Positions 36,300 to 48,719 of a DNA stretch of 64,000 nt are shown here, piece after piece. The notes beneath the pieces were generated by a model that had not been told where the DNA came from, searched no databases, and saw nothing but the letters and a program-made list of their open reading frames with translations. The DNA is from Megalobrama amblycephala (lineage: Eukaryota > Chordata > Actinopteri > Cypriniformes > Xenocyprididae), in the NCBI RefSeq assembly GCF_018812025.1, contig NC_063063.1, positions 1,294,001 through 1,358,000 on the forward strand. Direction: 5' to 3'. How positions within the stretch are numbered: the stretch's first letter is position 1; each line of letters starts with the position of its first letter. A program made the translations under genes and the position numbers.

Positions 36300-37986
36300 T
36301 AGGGATGCACGATATATCGTCCAACATATTGGTAACATATCATTCATTTTTAATGTTATCATTATCGGCCTGATTTGTCCGATATATTATAGTTGATAAA
36401 TAATGGATTATTTCCTTCAGCTGAGACACTTCAGATGCGCACTGTCCACCATGATGGTTTTGAATTGCTTGAAATATGATTGGAGTCACTTCAAAAAGGA
36501 AAATACAGTTAAGTGCAACATATGTAGTGCAAATCTGTCATATAGGCTACATAAAATTATAATGATCATTATAATTGTGTGCTTGGGACATGACTTTTAA
36601 TGGTGAGACTTTTGTCTTTGTAATTGGGCTCTCAAAAATTAAATGAAAGTTAGGATTTAGATTTATTGGCCAATATATCAGTTATCGGTTTTCAAATATA
36701 AAGAATGATTGGTTATCGGTTTCAGCCAAAATTACATACATTATCAGCCAACTCACTCCCCTCTATGATTTATCGGCCAATATATCGGTTATCAGCTTTA
36801 AAATATAAAATATTATCGTATCGGCCAAAATTACATACATTATCGGCCAAACTCGCTCTCTTCTATGATTTATCGGCCAATATATCGGTTATCGGCTTTC
36901 AAATATAAAGAATGTTTGGTTATCGATATCAGCCAAAATGTTTTGATTTTAGATTTATCAGTCAATATATCGTTATCGGCTTTTCAAATATAAAGAATGA
37001 TTGGTTATCGGTATCGGCCAAAATTACATACATTATCGGCCAAACTCGCTCTCTTCTATGATTTATCGGCCAATATATCGGTTATCGGTTTTCAAATATA
37101 AAGAATGTTTGGTTATCGATATCAGCCAACTCCCCTCTAATTACATACTTTAAAATATAAAGTATTATCAGCCAACTCACTCCCCTCTATGATTTATCGG
37201 CTTTCAAATATAAAGAATGTTTGGTTATCAATATATCGGTTATCTGCTTTAAAATATAAAGTATTATCGTATCTATGATTTAGCCAAAATCGGTTATTAT
37301 ATAAAATTATACATTATTGGCCAAACTCGCTCTCTTCTATGATTTATCGGCCAATATATCGGTTATCGGCTTTCAAATATAAAGAATGTTTGGTTATCGA
37401 TATCAGCCAAAATGTTTTAATTTTAGATTTATCGGTCAATATATCGTTATCGGCTTTTCAAATATAAAGAATGATTAGTTATCGTATCAGCCAAAATTAC
37501 ATACATTATCAGCCAACTCACTCCCCTCTATGATTTATCGGCCAATATATCGGTTATCGGCTTTCAAATATAAAGTATTATCGTATCGGCCAAAATCTTT
37601 AGATTTATCGGCCAATATATTGGTTATCTGCTTTAAAATATAAAGTATTATCGTATCGGCCAAAATTACATACATTATCGGCCAAACTCGCTCTCTTCTA
37701 TGATTTATCGGCCAATATATCGGTTATCGGTTTTCAAATATAAAGAATGTTTGGTTATCGGTATCAGCCAAAATTTTTAGATTTTTGATTTATCGGCTAA
37801 TATATTGGTTATCGTCTTTTACATATAAGGAATTATTGGTTTTCGGTATCAGCAAAATGACATACGTTATTGGCCAAACTCGCTCTCCTCTATGATTTAT
37901 CGGCCAATATATCGTTATCAGCTTTCAAATATAAGGAATTATCGGTTATCGGTATCAGCCAAAATTTTCATATCGGTGCATCCCTA
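36300..37986. mobile_element. GATA-rich TIR element directly after glp2r
   Basis: Ends TAGGGATGCACGATATATCG and ATATCGGTGCATCCCTA are inverted, hAT-like in look. The body is a degenerate array of TTATCGGCCAATATATCGGT with TCAAATATAAAGAATG. The left part (36403-36565) is the reverse complement of 33920-34100. Frames inside are repeat translations. Confidence 0.75.
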
Positions 37987-38099
37987 GACCTCTTTCAATG
38001 AATATGACAAGACTAGTGATTTATACAACAGTGAAAACAGGGATGGACTGTGATTGACACTCTTATACAACATATTACTGGCTGCTTTATTATCTAGGT

Positions 38100-38329
38100 C
38101 AGTGGTTCTCCACTGGTTTTTGCTTCAGGACCAAGATCATGTTGCGACTCAAAGCAGTGCTAAAACTATAGTGCAAAAGCGGCAGAAATGCAAATCTTGA
38201 AATTCCTTAATGTTTCCATATTTGCTACATTGTTGGCTTTCACTGTCCTAGATAATGCTGTTAGATGTATTTTATTATTTGCATTTTTTCCTGCATTTTT
38301 GGGTCAAACCCACCAGTTGAGAGCCACTG
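38100..38329. mobile_element. hAT/Charlie-like MITE (230 bp)
   Basis: CAGTGGTTCTCCACTGG and CCAGTTGAGAGCCACTG are inverted ends typical of Charlie-type hAT derivatives. No clear 8-bp duplication remains. Between glp2r and rcvrn. Confidence 0.6.
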
Positions 38330-38979
38330 TTTTAACTTATACATTGAATTTCTTTGCATTTTGATATGCTTAAAATAATCATTTATACATTGCAAAAGGG
38401 AGCACAATTAAACTGAACAATTAACAACAAATATCTCCCTCATTGTATGTTTACTTTGCATGTACATTTGATAAAGTGGCCCATTTGAAAATCTTCACTT
38501 CATTTTACAAGAATGCATTCTAGTAGAATAACAGAATGATAAATACTCAATATAAAATGTAGTAGTATCAGTAGAATACTAAAATGAAACATTTGCATGA
38601 CTGTTACATATAGTATTTTATTCATGAGTAAATGACTGTGAAGCAAAGTTGTGGATTATTTACATAAATTTGATGTGGTTCCACCTCACATGGATGGCAA
38701 TGACAGTGAATGTGACCGTGTCTTTTGACCCTTTTTGCCAATGGACTGTTTGTATCAGTGTATTTCATGACATGCAGAGGAAAATTAAATGCATTCCTGT
38801 TGATGTTGCCATTTTTAACCGTCCGTTATGTTTTATACTGCACGTTGGTGGTAATAAACAGCATTTTTACATGTACATTTCATGGCACACATTGAATTGA
38901 ATTCCTATCAATCGTTTTATCTCAGTCAACATGTAACAAAAGAAATCAAAAATGTTGCAGTGCACATGAACTTTTACAC

Positions 38980-38985
38980 TTTATT
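38980..38985 (-). terminator. Recoverin polyadenylation signal
   Basis: AATAAA on the minus strand, about 40 nt past the recoverin stop codon at 39026. This implies a very short 3' UTR and a termination point about 3 kb from the convergent end of glp2r. Confidence 0.6.
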
Positions 38986-39025
38986 TAAAAGAATCAGATC
39001 AAACTAAAACAGCTATTTAAACACA

Positions 39026-39663
39026 TTACTGCTTCTTCTCTTTGAGCCTTTCTTGGACCTTTTGGGGTTCGTCAAACTGAATCAGGCGGAGAATGTTCTT
39101 ATTGTCCATAACTCCTTGAATGAACTCTCCTTCTGTTATTTTACCTGACGATATAAAGAAAATGCATTCTTCAAAGCTCAGTAAAGGGGATTCTGTTAAA
39201 TCAAGGGTTTTGTGCTTTTCCATATTGTCATTTAACGTGAAAATGTTCACTTACCATTTTCTTTCTTCCCAAAAAAGTCCCAAATTTTTTCTGTTCGTTT
39301 TTCTGGCGTGTTCTCATCATCCGGAAGGTTTTTTTGGTCTTCTTTGGAGATCATGTTGAATATTGACTGCAAAGAGGAGCACAGGTTCTCTCAAAGTTAC
39401 GATGAAACGTTCTTTAGTAATGTTAATAGAATGTTAGTAACATTGCATTCTGTATTTTCATCCACAACTTACAAACTGCCTACGAAACTTTAGTCGGTCA
39501 TAAAAAAAATCAGATCGGGTTCAATTTTCTGCATTTTTCACATCCAGAGCAAGCATTTTGAGAGGTGTTTTGACAATTCAGAGCCACTGTACAAGCAAAC
39601 GCCAAAATTCGGTTTATCCACTTTCTCTCACAGCACAAAGCACCGTATGACAAACAAAGTATG

Positions 39664-39749
<86 letters not shown>

Positions 39750-41968
39750 TATTGGTGGTCTTTTTTTTAATATGTGGCTCCAGTATCGCTAGCAAAGCAT
39801 CAAACTGAGCCACTGACATCCTGAAGAAGTAAACTTTGAATCGCTCGGGATAATCCTTCAGTCTCTCTCCTTTCTCTACGCAATCTCAGGATCGGATGGA
39901 CCCAATATTTCCTCTTTCTTTTTCTCTTTTTAAGAAGAGAGAGGTCAACAAAATCTTCCTTACTGCTTGAAGACCCCATTTTGTATTGTTTTGTGATTTT
40001 TTTGCAATGGATTAATACGCATCGGACTCAGTGTGCAAAGTTTCTGTGAGTGACGAATCTTAGGATGACAAATACGGAAAAAAAAATTTCAGACTCGGTG
40101 TGCAAAGACCTTATGAAAAAAACTGGACGTTCAGAGAACAAAAATAGGCCTAACATTTTCAAAACATGATTACGGCATATTTCTGTTAGCCGAGACATTA
40201 AAGTCTGTGAATTAATCTGAGGTGCGTTTCCCGTACAACGAGGCAACTCGCTGCTTAGGCAAAGAAAGGTAGAAAGGTACTAAAGAGATTGTTAAAACAG
40301 TCATGTGACTGCAGTGCTTCAACCTTAATGTTATGAAGAGATGAGAATACTTTTTGTACACAAAAACAAAACTCTTCTGTGTCATTCTCATTCGTTGTTT
40401 ACGCCCAGCGCTTCCAGGTTCTCCGTTAGAACGCAGACGCCGTCATTATTGGCAGACACTGGTCATGTGATCAGCACGACGCATGCGTGTGATGCTGACG
40501 CAGGAGCCATCCAATAATGAGTCGGCGTTCTGACGATGAACCTGGAAGCACTGGACGTAAACAACGAATGAGAATGACACAGAAGAGAATATTGTCGAAT
40601 ACAGTTGTTATTTTCGTTTTGTTTTTGCGCACAAAAAGTATTCTTGTCCTTGACTGTCATACGATTGGCTACACGTTTGTTATTGTTAGCTGGTGTGTTG
40701 GTCAGACTAACGCTGCCTTTACATGCTATCGATAATTTGATCATTCCCACTTCTGAAGTCGTGATTACCCTGCAAACATAATAGTCACAAACAAAAATAG
40801 TTGTGCCATAAATTAGTAAAAATATGAAGAGCATTTCCTAAAAATGCATTCAGATACATTTGTACATGTGGTTGCATGTATAATTATTACTTTGACTTTT
40901 AGCTATGTGTAGTTCAATATATAATACTTAATTAATTTATTAATTAAGATAACGTCTAAGACGTCCGTTTAAATTTCATTTTGTAACTATTTTTCAACCA
41001 TGACAGGACGTGTCGTAGGGGAAGTCTTTTCAATGCCATTAAATGTCCAGATGTTTGCTGGGTACGAGCTCATCCTATTCAAGTAATGAAATGGGAGGGC
41101 GTTCATGTGCAATTTTTTCCCTAGGAAACTCGTATTTATCGCACGTGAAGGCAGCATAACATAAATACTTTAATGCTACTTTTTTTTCTCAATAAATTAC
41201 TGACATGGCATCTGTGGACTAATTCTCATTTTTCTCAGTTATTTTGCTTTATTTCCAGATTTGATCTTAGGCTCATTCATATGTACTCTGCACTCTTCAA
41301 AAATAGCGCTTTAAATCTCTTGACAAACTAAAATGACATTATTCGAAATAAAAGATATAGATTGCACTGAATGTAAGCTTGCTAAATTTGCTCAAGATAA
41401 AGATTTATTACGTCTACATGTCATGAAAACAATAAAGTATAACCACAGGTCGACTATTCGTCCCAACCTCACATCTTTGCTATGCTGTTCGCGGATGTTT
41501 GGTTTCGGGAAACACAGACTCGTTGAACTATGCTGATAACGACTAAACTTGCTTTTGGGAAACACACCCCAGCTAGTTTTCATTCACCTTCACTATTTCA
41601 TGAATCTCGTTTTTGGTGATGGTTCCGTTCCTGTCCACGTCGTAGAGAGCGAAGGCCCACTCGAGCTTCTCCACGGTCTTCCCCGAGGAGGTCAGATGCA
41701 GAGCCACGATGTATTCTTTAAAGTCCAGCGTTCCGTCGCTGTTGGCGTCGAAGCTCCTGAAGACGTGCTGAGCGTAAGCCTTGGGATCTGCGTCTGGGAA
41801 GAAGCTGGCGTAGATGTTCTCGAACTGCTCTTGGCTGATGCGGCCCGTCGGGCATTCGTTCAGGAACTTCTGGTACCAAACGTACAGCTGCTCCTCGGAG
41901 TATTTAGTGTTCATCTTCAGATCCTCCAGAAGCTCTTTGGAAAGGGCTCCACTTTTAGCGTTGCCCAT
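39026..41968 (-). CDS. rcvrn: Recoverin, photoreceptor calcium sensor, 3 exons, 203 aa
   Basis: Exons in coding order: 41968-41588, 39366-39255, 39144-39026; splice phases agree (381+112+119 nt). The protein starts MGNAKSGALSKE, so N-myristoylation at Gly2 is expected. It has four EF-hand units. EF1 is degenerate, with Cys39-Pro40. EF2 (about residues 74-85, DANSDGTLDFKE) and EF3 (about 110-121, DVDRNGTITKNE) keep calcium ligands. EF4 is degenerate (GKKENGKITEGE). The end LRLIQFDEPQKVQE matches recoverin, with a charged tail. Recoverin is known to bind rod/cone membranes with calcium and to restrain rhodopsin kinase. The three-exon layout, with exon 1 reaching past EF3, equals mammalian RCVRN. 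It lies tail-to-tail with glp2r. A start 45 bp upstream (42013) is in frame, but the myristoylated MGN start with a strong Kozak context is preferred. Fish have several recoverin/visinin paralogues; which one is unresolved. Confidence 0.94.
39664..39752. repeat. (AT)n microsatellite in rcvrn intron 1
   Basis: Nearly pure AT repeat, about 40 units, inside the 2.2-kb intron between recoverin exons 1 and 2. Confidence 0.95.
40265..40640. repeat. Foldback repeat in rcvrn intron 1
   Basis: TGTGTCATTCTCATTCGTTG and CAACGAATGAGAATGACACA are perfect inverted repeats. GCTTCCAGGTTC pairs with GAACCTGGAAGC. The left flank shares TGTGACTGCAGTG...TTCAACCTTAATG with 11560-11600. Confidence 0.7.
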
Positions 41969-42020
41969 TTTCTCAATGACTTTTTTGAGATTGAGTGTCC
42001 AGGATAATTGCATTGTCTGC

Positions 42021-42043
42021 TATTTAAACCCAACGGAGGATTA
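42021..42043 (-). promoter_or_regulatory. Recoverin proximal promoter: TATA-like box and CRX/OTX-type site
   Basis: Read on the minus strand, a TATA-like GGTTTAAATA (42030-42021) lies about 55 bp before the recoverin ATG. TAATCC (42043-42038), the core bound by CRX/OTX homeodomain factors in photoreceptor genes, sits just upstream of it. The spacing suits a compact photoreceptor promoter. The motif match is visible; use by CRX is inference. Confidence 0.4.
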
Positions 42044-42359
42044 CAGGGGATTGAGTTGATTATAGCTTAAGCGTCTTTTGATTTGATAGCGAGAGATTTC
42101 CAGGAATATATCATGGAAGACAAGGAGTTAGTCTTGAAAGAGTGACTGAGACTATGAGCTTATGTAACAGCAGGAGACCTCTGATCTTATTTGATGCATT
42201 CGGATTAAATCACAATATGGCTGCATGTTACAAAACAGATTTACTGTGGCGATGATATTTGCCTGTTGTATATAAATATGAATATATAATAAATAGAATT
42301 ATGTCACTTTTGATCAATTTAATGCATTTGCTGAATAAAAGTATTAAAATTAAGTCTTT

Positions 42360-42600
42360 AATGACCCCAAACTTTTGAACGGTATTGTGTATACTAATGT
42401 TACAAAAACTTTCAACTTTCAAACTTTCAATGTTTTCAACATTGATAATAATCATAAATGTTTCTTGAGCAGCAAATCATCATATTAGAATGATTTCTGA
42501 AGGATCATGTGACACTGAAGAATGGAGTAATGATGCTGAAAATTCAGTTTTGATCACAGGAATAAATTACATTTTAACATATAAACACGTTTCAGTCGTC
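42360..42600 (+). repeat. CATGTGACACTGAAGA-family copy
   Basis: Contains CCCCAAACTTTTGAACGGTA and AAGGATCATGTGACACTGAA; fragmentary. Confidence 0.65.
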
Positions 42601-44900
42601 GCTTTGTTACTTTTTAAAGAACCTTTGACCATCATGGTTTCTTCAGTCCTGATGCTGCTTCCAAATTTTCAATGGTTTCATAAGAATACCTTCTCTGACA
42701 AGGTTCCGGCCCTGATTTCTGTCATCTTTAAATAATTGTGGGATCTCTGGGTAAGTTTGCCCTCTCCTGGATGTTTTTTTTTTTTTTTTTTTTTTTCTCA
42801 GTCTTGATCCTGATTCTTTATCAATATTTGAACCTTTTTGGAAGATTGTTAATGCTTTTCGTAGTTACTGTATTGCAGTACTCTTCAAATAAGCTTGCCA
42901 TCTCGCAAACGTTAATGATTGTTTTTCAGAACAGTTTCAGAACGTTCAGTACGTCAACAGTTTTGCAAGATTATTCTTGCTCTTTGACCTTTCCTTAACA
43001 TCTGCTAGTCTGGTACTTTGATGTTTGACCACTTGAGCCTGTTTTTTCTGCTTTATCCTCATTAATCCTTTGCCGGGAGTTTGATTGACAAGTGATCTAA
43101 CCAATCACAACACCGAATCTGCTATTTTGCTATTTGGAGTGATGTTTCTATATAGGAATCCTATAAAAAAACTCAAAATTCGCATGTTTTGCGTTTTTTA
43201 TAACTTATTTCGTTTTTTTAACTTTAAAAGTTGTCGCCTTTTATGGCGTTTTGCGTCTGCTGATACTTAAATGAATATGGATACCTGCTTACCTTTTTGA
43301 CTTGGTTAAATATTCACATTCTTCATGCTATCGTTTGCAGGGAGGAGAAGATATTTTATCCTATTTAATTAGGGCTATAATTTGGTATTTTCACTTCAGT
43401 TTTGTAGTATTCTGTTCACGCTGTTGATCTGGTTACCATGAGAACAGTGTCATGCGCTGCTGCTTCAGCCATCGTATGGTAGAAAATGTCCAAATAAAAT
43501 AAATGTGTTCAACAAGCTGACAGAAGTCGATCCATTTATTTGTTGGAAGCGTGTAAATGTAACTAGTTTTAATGTTGTTTTTGTAAATATTCACTTTCCC
43601 ATATGACCACGGAGGGTCACGTTCAGGACACAGACACGCTGTATTTTGTATTTATTTCAACAAATGACAACCAAAATCAAACCCATAGAAGCTTGTGAAC
43701 AGTTTTGATGTGGCTGTGTGCAAGTTATCATTCACAAGCCGAGTGATCATACTCTAAAACATAATGTTAATTATTACACAAAAACCAAATACAAAACTTA
43801 AAGTATGTGATTATTTTGAGTGAAAGGCAGTGGGTTTATTTAGTGACATTATTACATTTGCTAGTCGTCTTCCCTTAAGGCGAAAATTACCATCCATTCA
43901 ATATCGTGAGTTCCTATTACAATTCTCGATTCAGCATAAATTACCTACAATGGCGACATTTTCCACAATCACGACAGAAAATCAAAATACTGCTCTAACT
44001 TCACAAGCAGAAAGGCAGCGCGATATAAACAAACCCAGACTAGAACTGAACACGGCGTGATGGCAGCTTCACATCCTCTATATCTGCCTCCTCGATGGCA
44101 GGAAAGTCTTTTAATTCAGCGGAAAAGTCGCTCCTCTTCATAACATAAGAATCGCGTCCAACATATGTTGTGATTTTCTGTTTACTTTCTAAACCAGCAA
44201 AGAAAGGACTTTTCCCCGTCTCTTCCATACTAATTTTCACTGTTTGCCCTCCACTGGCATTTCGCGCGTCACCAGAACCACGTGATTGCAAACAACCTAT
44301 TGAGTGTTTCGGCCGAATCGCGCAAGTTGAAAAATCTGAACTTTGGCGAAAATTTGCGCCGCGTTAACCAATCAGGAGCTTGCTCTAGTAGTGACGTGAT
44401 TACGACGTAGTGAGCGGAGGCAGAAATCTGAAACAACAATGGAGGACAAAATCATTGTTGCTGTATGATACATCTTCATACATTTATAGAAACAGGAATA
44501 AATAGGATCTTGCTTGTAAGAAAGTGAGTGAGGAGGTCGGACAATCTGGTAAGTTGTAAAAAACGCTCTTTACTCAATTTGAGCTATATACATATTGAGA
44601 CTACAAGCTAGCTAAAGCCGGTAAATTGAGCTTATTCGCCGTATTTTACAACTACTTTCCCGCTGACGAGTTGATGTGTTTATTCAGAGGAAGTGTGCAG
44701 AAACGAGACTGGAGCCGCCTGGGAGAAGCCCCTCTCATGATGCGAATTCGCGTCTGTTGTGAAGTGATTTTCACGCGCGAATCGTGTGTTTTATTTGCAC
44801 AAGTCGCATCTAGTGTGAACATTCGGCCTTTGCTGACGCCGGCTTCCTTCTTAACGTGTGTAATCACAGCAGAAATACACCACACACACCCAGTATTTAG
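42600..44900. other. Intergenic DNA between rcvrn and pts, no gene recognised
   Basis: Short frames on both strands (43830-44060 plus, 44040-44291 minus) have no recognised domain. 44080-44420 has mobile-element-like composition, but ends were not found. Confidence 0.3.
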
Positions 44901-45183
44901 GACTTCGGTAAAGTTGGTTTTATATTCGCACATTCGGACTTCTGATAAATTCAGACTTTCCAATAAATGTGCAATAAATTAATGTTTGCGAATTTTAAGC
45001 AGCGACATGATATTGACAACCAACGATTGTCAACTTACAACATTTTTCACAGTCGATCAAAATAGGCAAGTATTGTTTTAATGGCATATTTACTTGTGAA
45101 TGTCCACTGAATGTCCAATGTAGTGTGATTAACAAGGCTATTGAATACGGATGTGCGAATATAAAACCAACTTTACCGAAGTG
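44901..45183. repeat. Short TIR element, about 280 bp
   Basis: CTTCGGTAAAGTTGGTTTTA at about 44903 and TAAAACCAACTTTACCGAAG at about 45163 are inverted, extended by TATTCGCACATTCG/CGGATGTGCGAATA. The spacer is about 200 bp with no coding capacity. Confidence 0.7.
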
Positions 45184-45691
45184 TGTTTAGGTGGCAGCAA
45201 GGGCCAACGCCTTAATAAACCAAGTTTTCGATGTATTTGCGTCGACTGTCTTCAAAACAAACGTGAATCAATTGGGCAGAATGAACATCGTGGGGGCGAC
45301 CAGACCTTCATTCTTGGGCTGTTATGCCATCCACCCGGTTGACCACGACGGATCATGAAGTTCATCAGTAGCCTAAGTTTGGACAGAAAAAAGAAAAACC
45401 ACTCGACTTCGTGACCCTGTGACAATTCACATCAGTTGGGCCTGCGGAATGTGGTGAGACCCATCGCAACAAACCTGACCAGCACCCTTCAGTCCCTTTT
45501 CGCAAACCATCGCGGACAAGGTGGGTTCACAAGGAGTTGGAAGGCTTTTGTACCACCCATCCGCGCCCTACTCCGTAAGCCCGGGAACAAAACTCCACCA
45601 ACCCCAACAGCATATACATTCAATCGGATTAAATCAAAATATGGTTGTTACAAAATGAATTTAGTGTGGTAAAATATAGAGTGATGTATGA

Positions 45692-45750
<59 letters not shown>
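45692..45750. repeat. (GT)n(AT)n microsatellite
   Basis: Compound repeat: GT units followed by AT units. Confidence 0.9.
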
Positions 45751-45755
<5 letters not shown>

Positions 45756-46138
45756 CAGGTCCATATTTTGCAGTAAATGCATGTAAATATACTGTAAGAT
45801 TGGAATTAGAAACTGATCAATATTGAGAACTGATACCAATTATTTTCAGATTAATTGTTTGAGAAACATTATTCAATAATTATTCATGCTTTATTGCACA
45901 GTGTCAACTAAATTTATTTATTAATGATAATTACTATATTGCATATTAATAATTTATAAATTAGTAAATGTCATAGTATATACATGTTTATAATATATTT
46001 ATTATTTAAATGTTAGAATATTTCATTTTTAATATTTTTTAATTGCTTGAATCATTGTTTTTTTGCTTTATCGCATAATGGTAACATATATACATGTTAA
46101 TGGTTAATGTCATATTCATGTTTTCTATGTTTATGTTG

Positions 46139-46141
<3 letters not shown>

Positions 46142-46205
<64 letters not shown>
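46142..46205. repeat. (AT)n microsatellite
   Basis: Pure AT repeat of about 31 units, followed by ATACATAT-type decay. Confidence 0.9.
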
Positions 46206-46208
<3 letters not shown>

Positions 46209-46391
46209 CATATACATACATATCCATATATATATATATATAATCAAAACCAAAAATATACTAGTGGGTGCAGGACACTATAGTTCTTTTATGTAAGAGA
46301 GGATGGCAAAATAAAGTAAATTGTGACATACCCAAAAATGCTTCATACAGTGGACTACCAGTAAAATTGATAAAAAAAATAAAAAAAAAAC

Positions 46392-47359
46392 TTAAAGGTG
46401 CCCAAGAATGCTTTTTCTCAAGATGTAATATAAGTCTAAGGTGTCTCCTGAATGTGTCTGTGAAGTTTCAGCTCAAAATACCCCATAGATTTTTTTTTTA
46501 TTAATTTTTTTAACTGCCTATTTTGGGGCATCATTAACTATACACTGATTTTGGCAGCGCCGCCCCTTTAAATGGCGTGCTCCCTGCCACACGAGCTCTC
46601 GATTATATTACTGTGCATTTACAAAGTTTACACAGCTAATATAACCCTCAAATGGATCTTTACAAGATGTTCGTCATGCATGCTGTATGCATGCTTCGAA
46701 TTATGTGAGTAAAGTATTTATTTGGATGTTAACGTTTGATTCTGTATGAGTTTGAGGCTGTGCTCTGTGGCTAACGGCTAATTCTACACTGTTGGAGAGA
46801 TTTATAAAGAATGAAGTTGTGTTTATGCATTATACAGACTGCACATGTTTAAAAATGAAAATAGCGACGGCTCTTGTCTCCGTGAATACAGTAAGAAACG
46901 ATGGTAACTTTAACCACATTTAACAGTACATTAGCAACATGCTAATGAAACATTTAGAAAGACAATTTACAAATATCACTAAAAATATCATGATATCATG
47001 GATCATGTCAGTTATTATTGCTCCATCTGCCATTTTTCGCTGTTGTTCTTGCTGGCTTACCTTGTCTGTGCACAGATCCAGACGTGAATACTGCCTTTCC
47101 TTGTGTAATGCCTTGAACATGGGCTGGCATATATGCAAATATTGGGGTCATACATATTAATGATCCCGACTGTTACGTAACAGTCGGTGTTATGTTGAGA
47201 TCCGCGTGTTTTCCGGAAGTCTTTTAAACAAATGAGATTTATATAAGGAGGAGGAAGCAATGGGGTTTGAAACTCAATGTATGTCTTTTCCATGTACTGA
47301 ACTCTTGTTATTTAACTATGCCAATATAAATTCAATTTTTGATTCGATGGCACCTTTAA
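46392..47359. mobile_element. TTAAAGGTGCC MITE
   Basis: Inverted ends TTAAAGGTGCC and GGCACCTTTAA. The left end carries AAGATGTAATATAAGTCT and CTGTGAAGTTTCAGCTCAAA, shared with the TTAA family at 18545, so the two are related. Confidence 0.65.
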
Positions 47360-47400
47360 AACCAAAAATTATTCAGACACTTTGACCTGACCATGTTTTG

Positions 47401-48412
47401 CTTAAAGGTGCAGTATGTAATAATTCTGTCCGCTAGAAGTCGCTAGAGTCCTATTCAAAACAAAGGCGTAACTTGATGACGGCAAGTTTGAGCGCGGAAT
47501 CTTGGGACATAAAGAATAGGGTGCAAAAGAATAGGGATTGGACTTGTGAAGAAATCATGTTCATGGATGCGATTATTAATGTTACTGTAGTATGAAGCAG
47601 AGCAGGAGCGAGTGTTGTGGAGCTGAACGAGGAGCTGGAGCGTTTGCGCAACACACGCCTCACGAGCAGCGGGACTTTTATTATGACACAGTCGCCGGCG
47701 CCGCTACCGCTTTTCCGTCATGAGTATGAGGTAACGCAGCTCTGTTTATCATATTAGATACATTTGAGAGTGTTTAAAATTATGTTATAACGTTACTCTG
47801 TGCGTTCGCTCGGCGGCTGCTGTGAGACACTGTTACACACTGCAGTAAGATAGATCGATTTTACAATATCATATTAAATGCTGGATGGCTTGTGTTGATA
47901 AATGGCATGCAATTAATTTTAAAACGTATTGTATGATGGAGAAAATTCTGTATTACTGTACTAAAAATAAAGCTACACCTGATTATGCTATGTTAGCTAC
48001 TTCACAAATTAGTGTTTTTATCTGAGGCATGGTACTCGCAAAAAATCAAGAAAATTAGATTTAAACAATAAGATTAAACGTGTTGAGCTATATAACAACA
48101 ATTAGTTGTATTAGTCTATAAATATATCAAAACAGTTGTCTATTAAAACATGTAAATATTAAAGCGTCTTTGGTGTTTTCATGGTTTCTACAAAATAAAA
48201 CCGGAAACCGAGGGTAACGCTGGTATGACGCCATTGACAGGCGACTCCTCACACGTCCCGGAGCCTTGGTTAAAATTACAATTTTCTCAAGATTTACAAA
48301 TATTTGGAAACATTTGGGATATTGTAAGTACTCAAGTGAACAAAATATATAACACTGGCCTAGTGGCTTTTGGATATTTTACTGCAAAAATATTACATAT
48401 TGCATCTTTAAG
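47401..48412. mobile_element. CTTAAAGGTGCAGTATGTAATA MITE
   Basis: Inverted ends CTTAAAGGTGCAGTATGTAA and TTACATATTGCATCTTTAAG bound about 1 kb. It lies 40 bp from the preceding element and about 430 bp from the pts start. Short frames inside show no domain. Confidence 0.7.
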
Positions 48413-48719
48413 TGTTATCTGACATAATTAAGATTATTTTTTTCTGACACAGTTTAACTCTGAGATCTTGTCATAATTTATTACCATTTGTTTAAACTAT
48501 AGTGAATAAACTGTATTAATGAATTAAATGTTCAAGGTGTCTGAATACATTTTGGTTTGACTGTAGGCTATATATAAATATAGGCTATGTGTGTGAGTGT
48601 GTGCGTGCATCAACACGTATGCACAGAAAACATGACATTTGTTAGAAGACACATGATGATCATGCACGTGGAAAGTGCTGATGTCATACTATAATCGATT
48701 AGCATATGTAACATAGATG

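Noticed and set aside
41549..42059. Plus-strand frames of 152 and 81 codons
   Set aside because: They lie opposite recoverin exon 1; the minus frame has clear EF-hands and a myristoylation start.
44040..44291. 83-codon minus frame
   Set aside because: No recognised domain and no spliced continuation; nearby sequence looks transposon-derived, so no gene was called.
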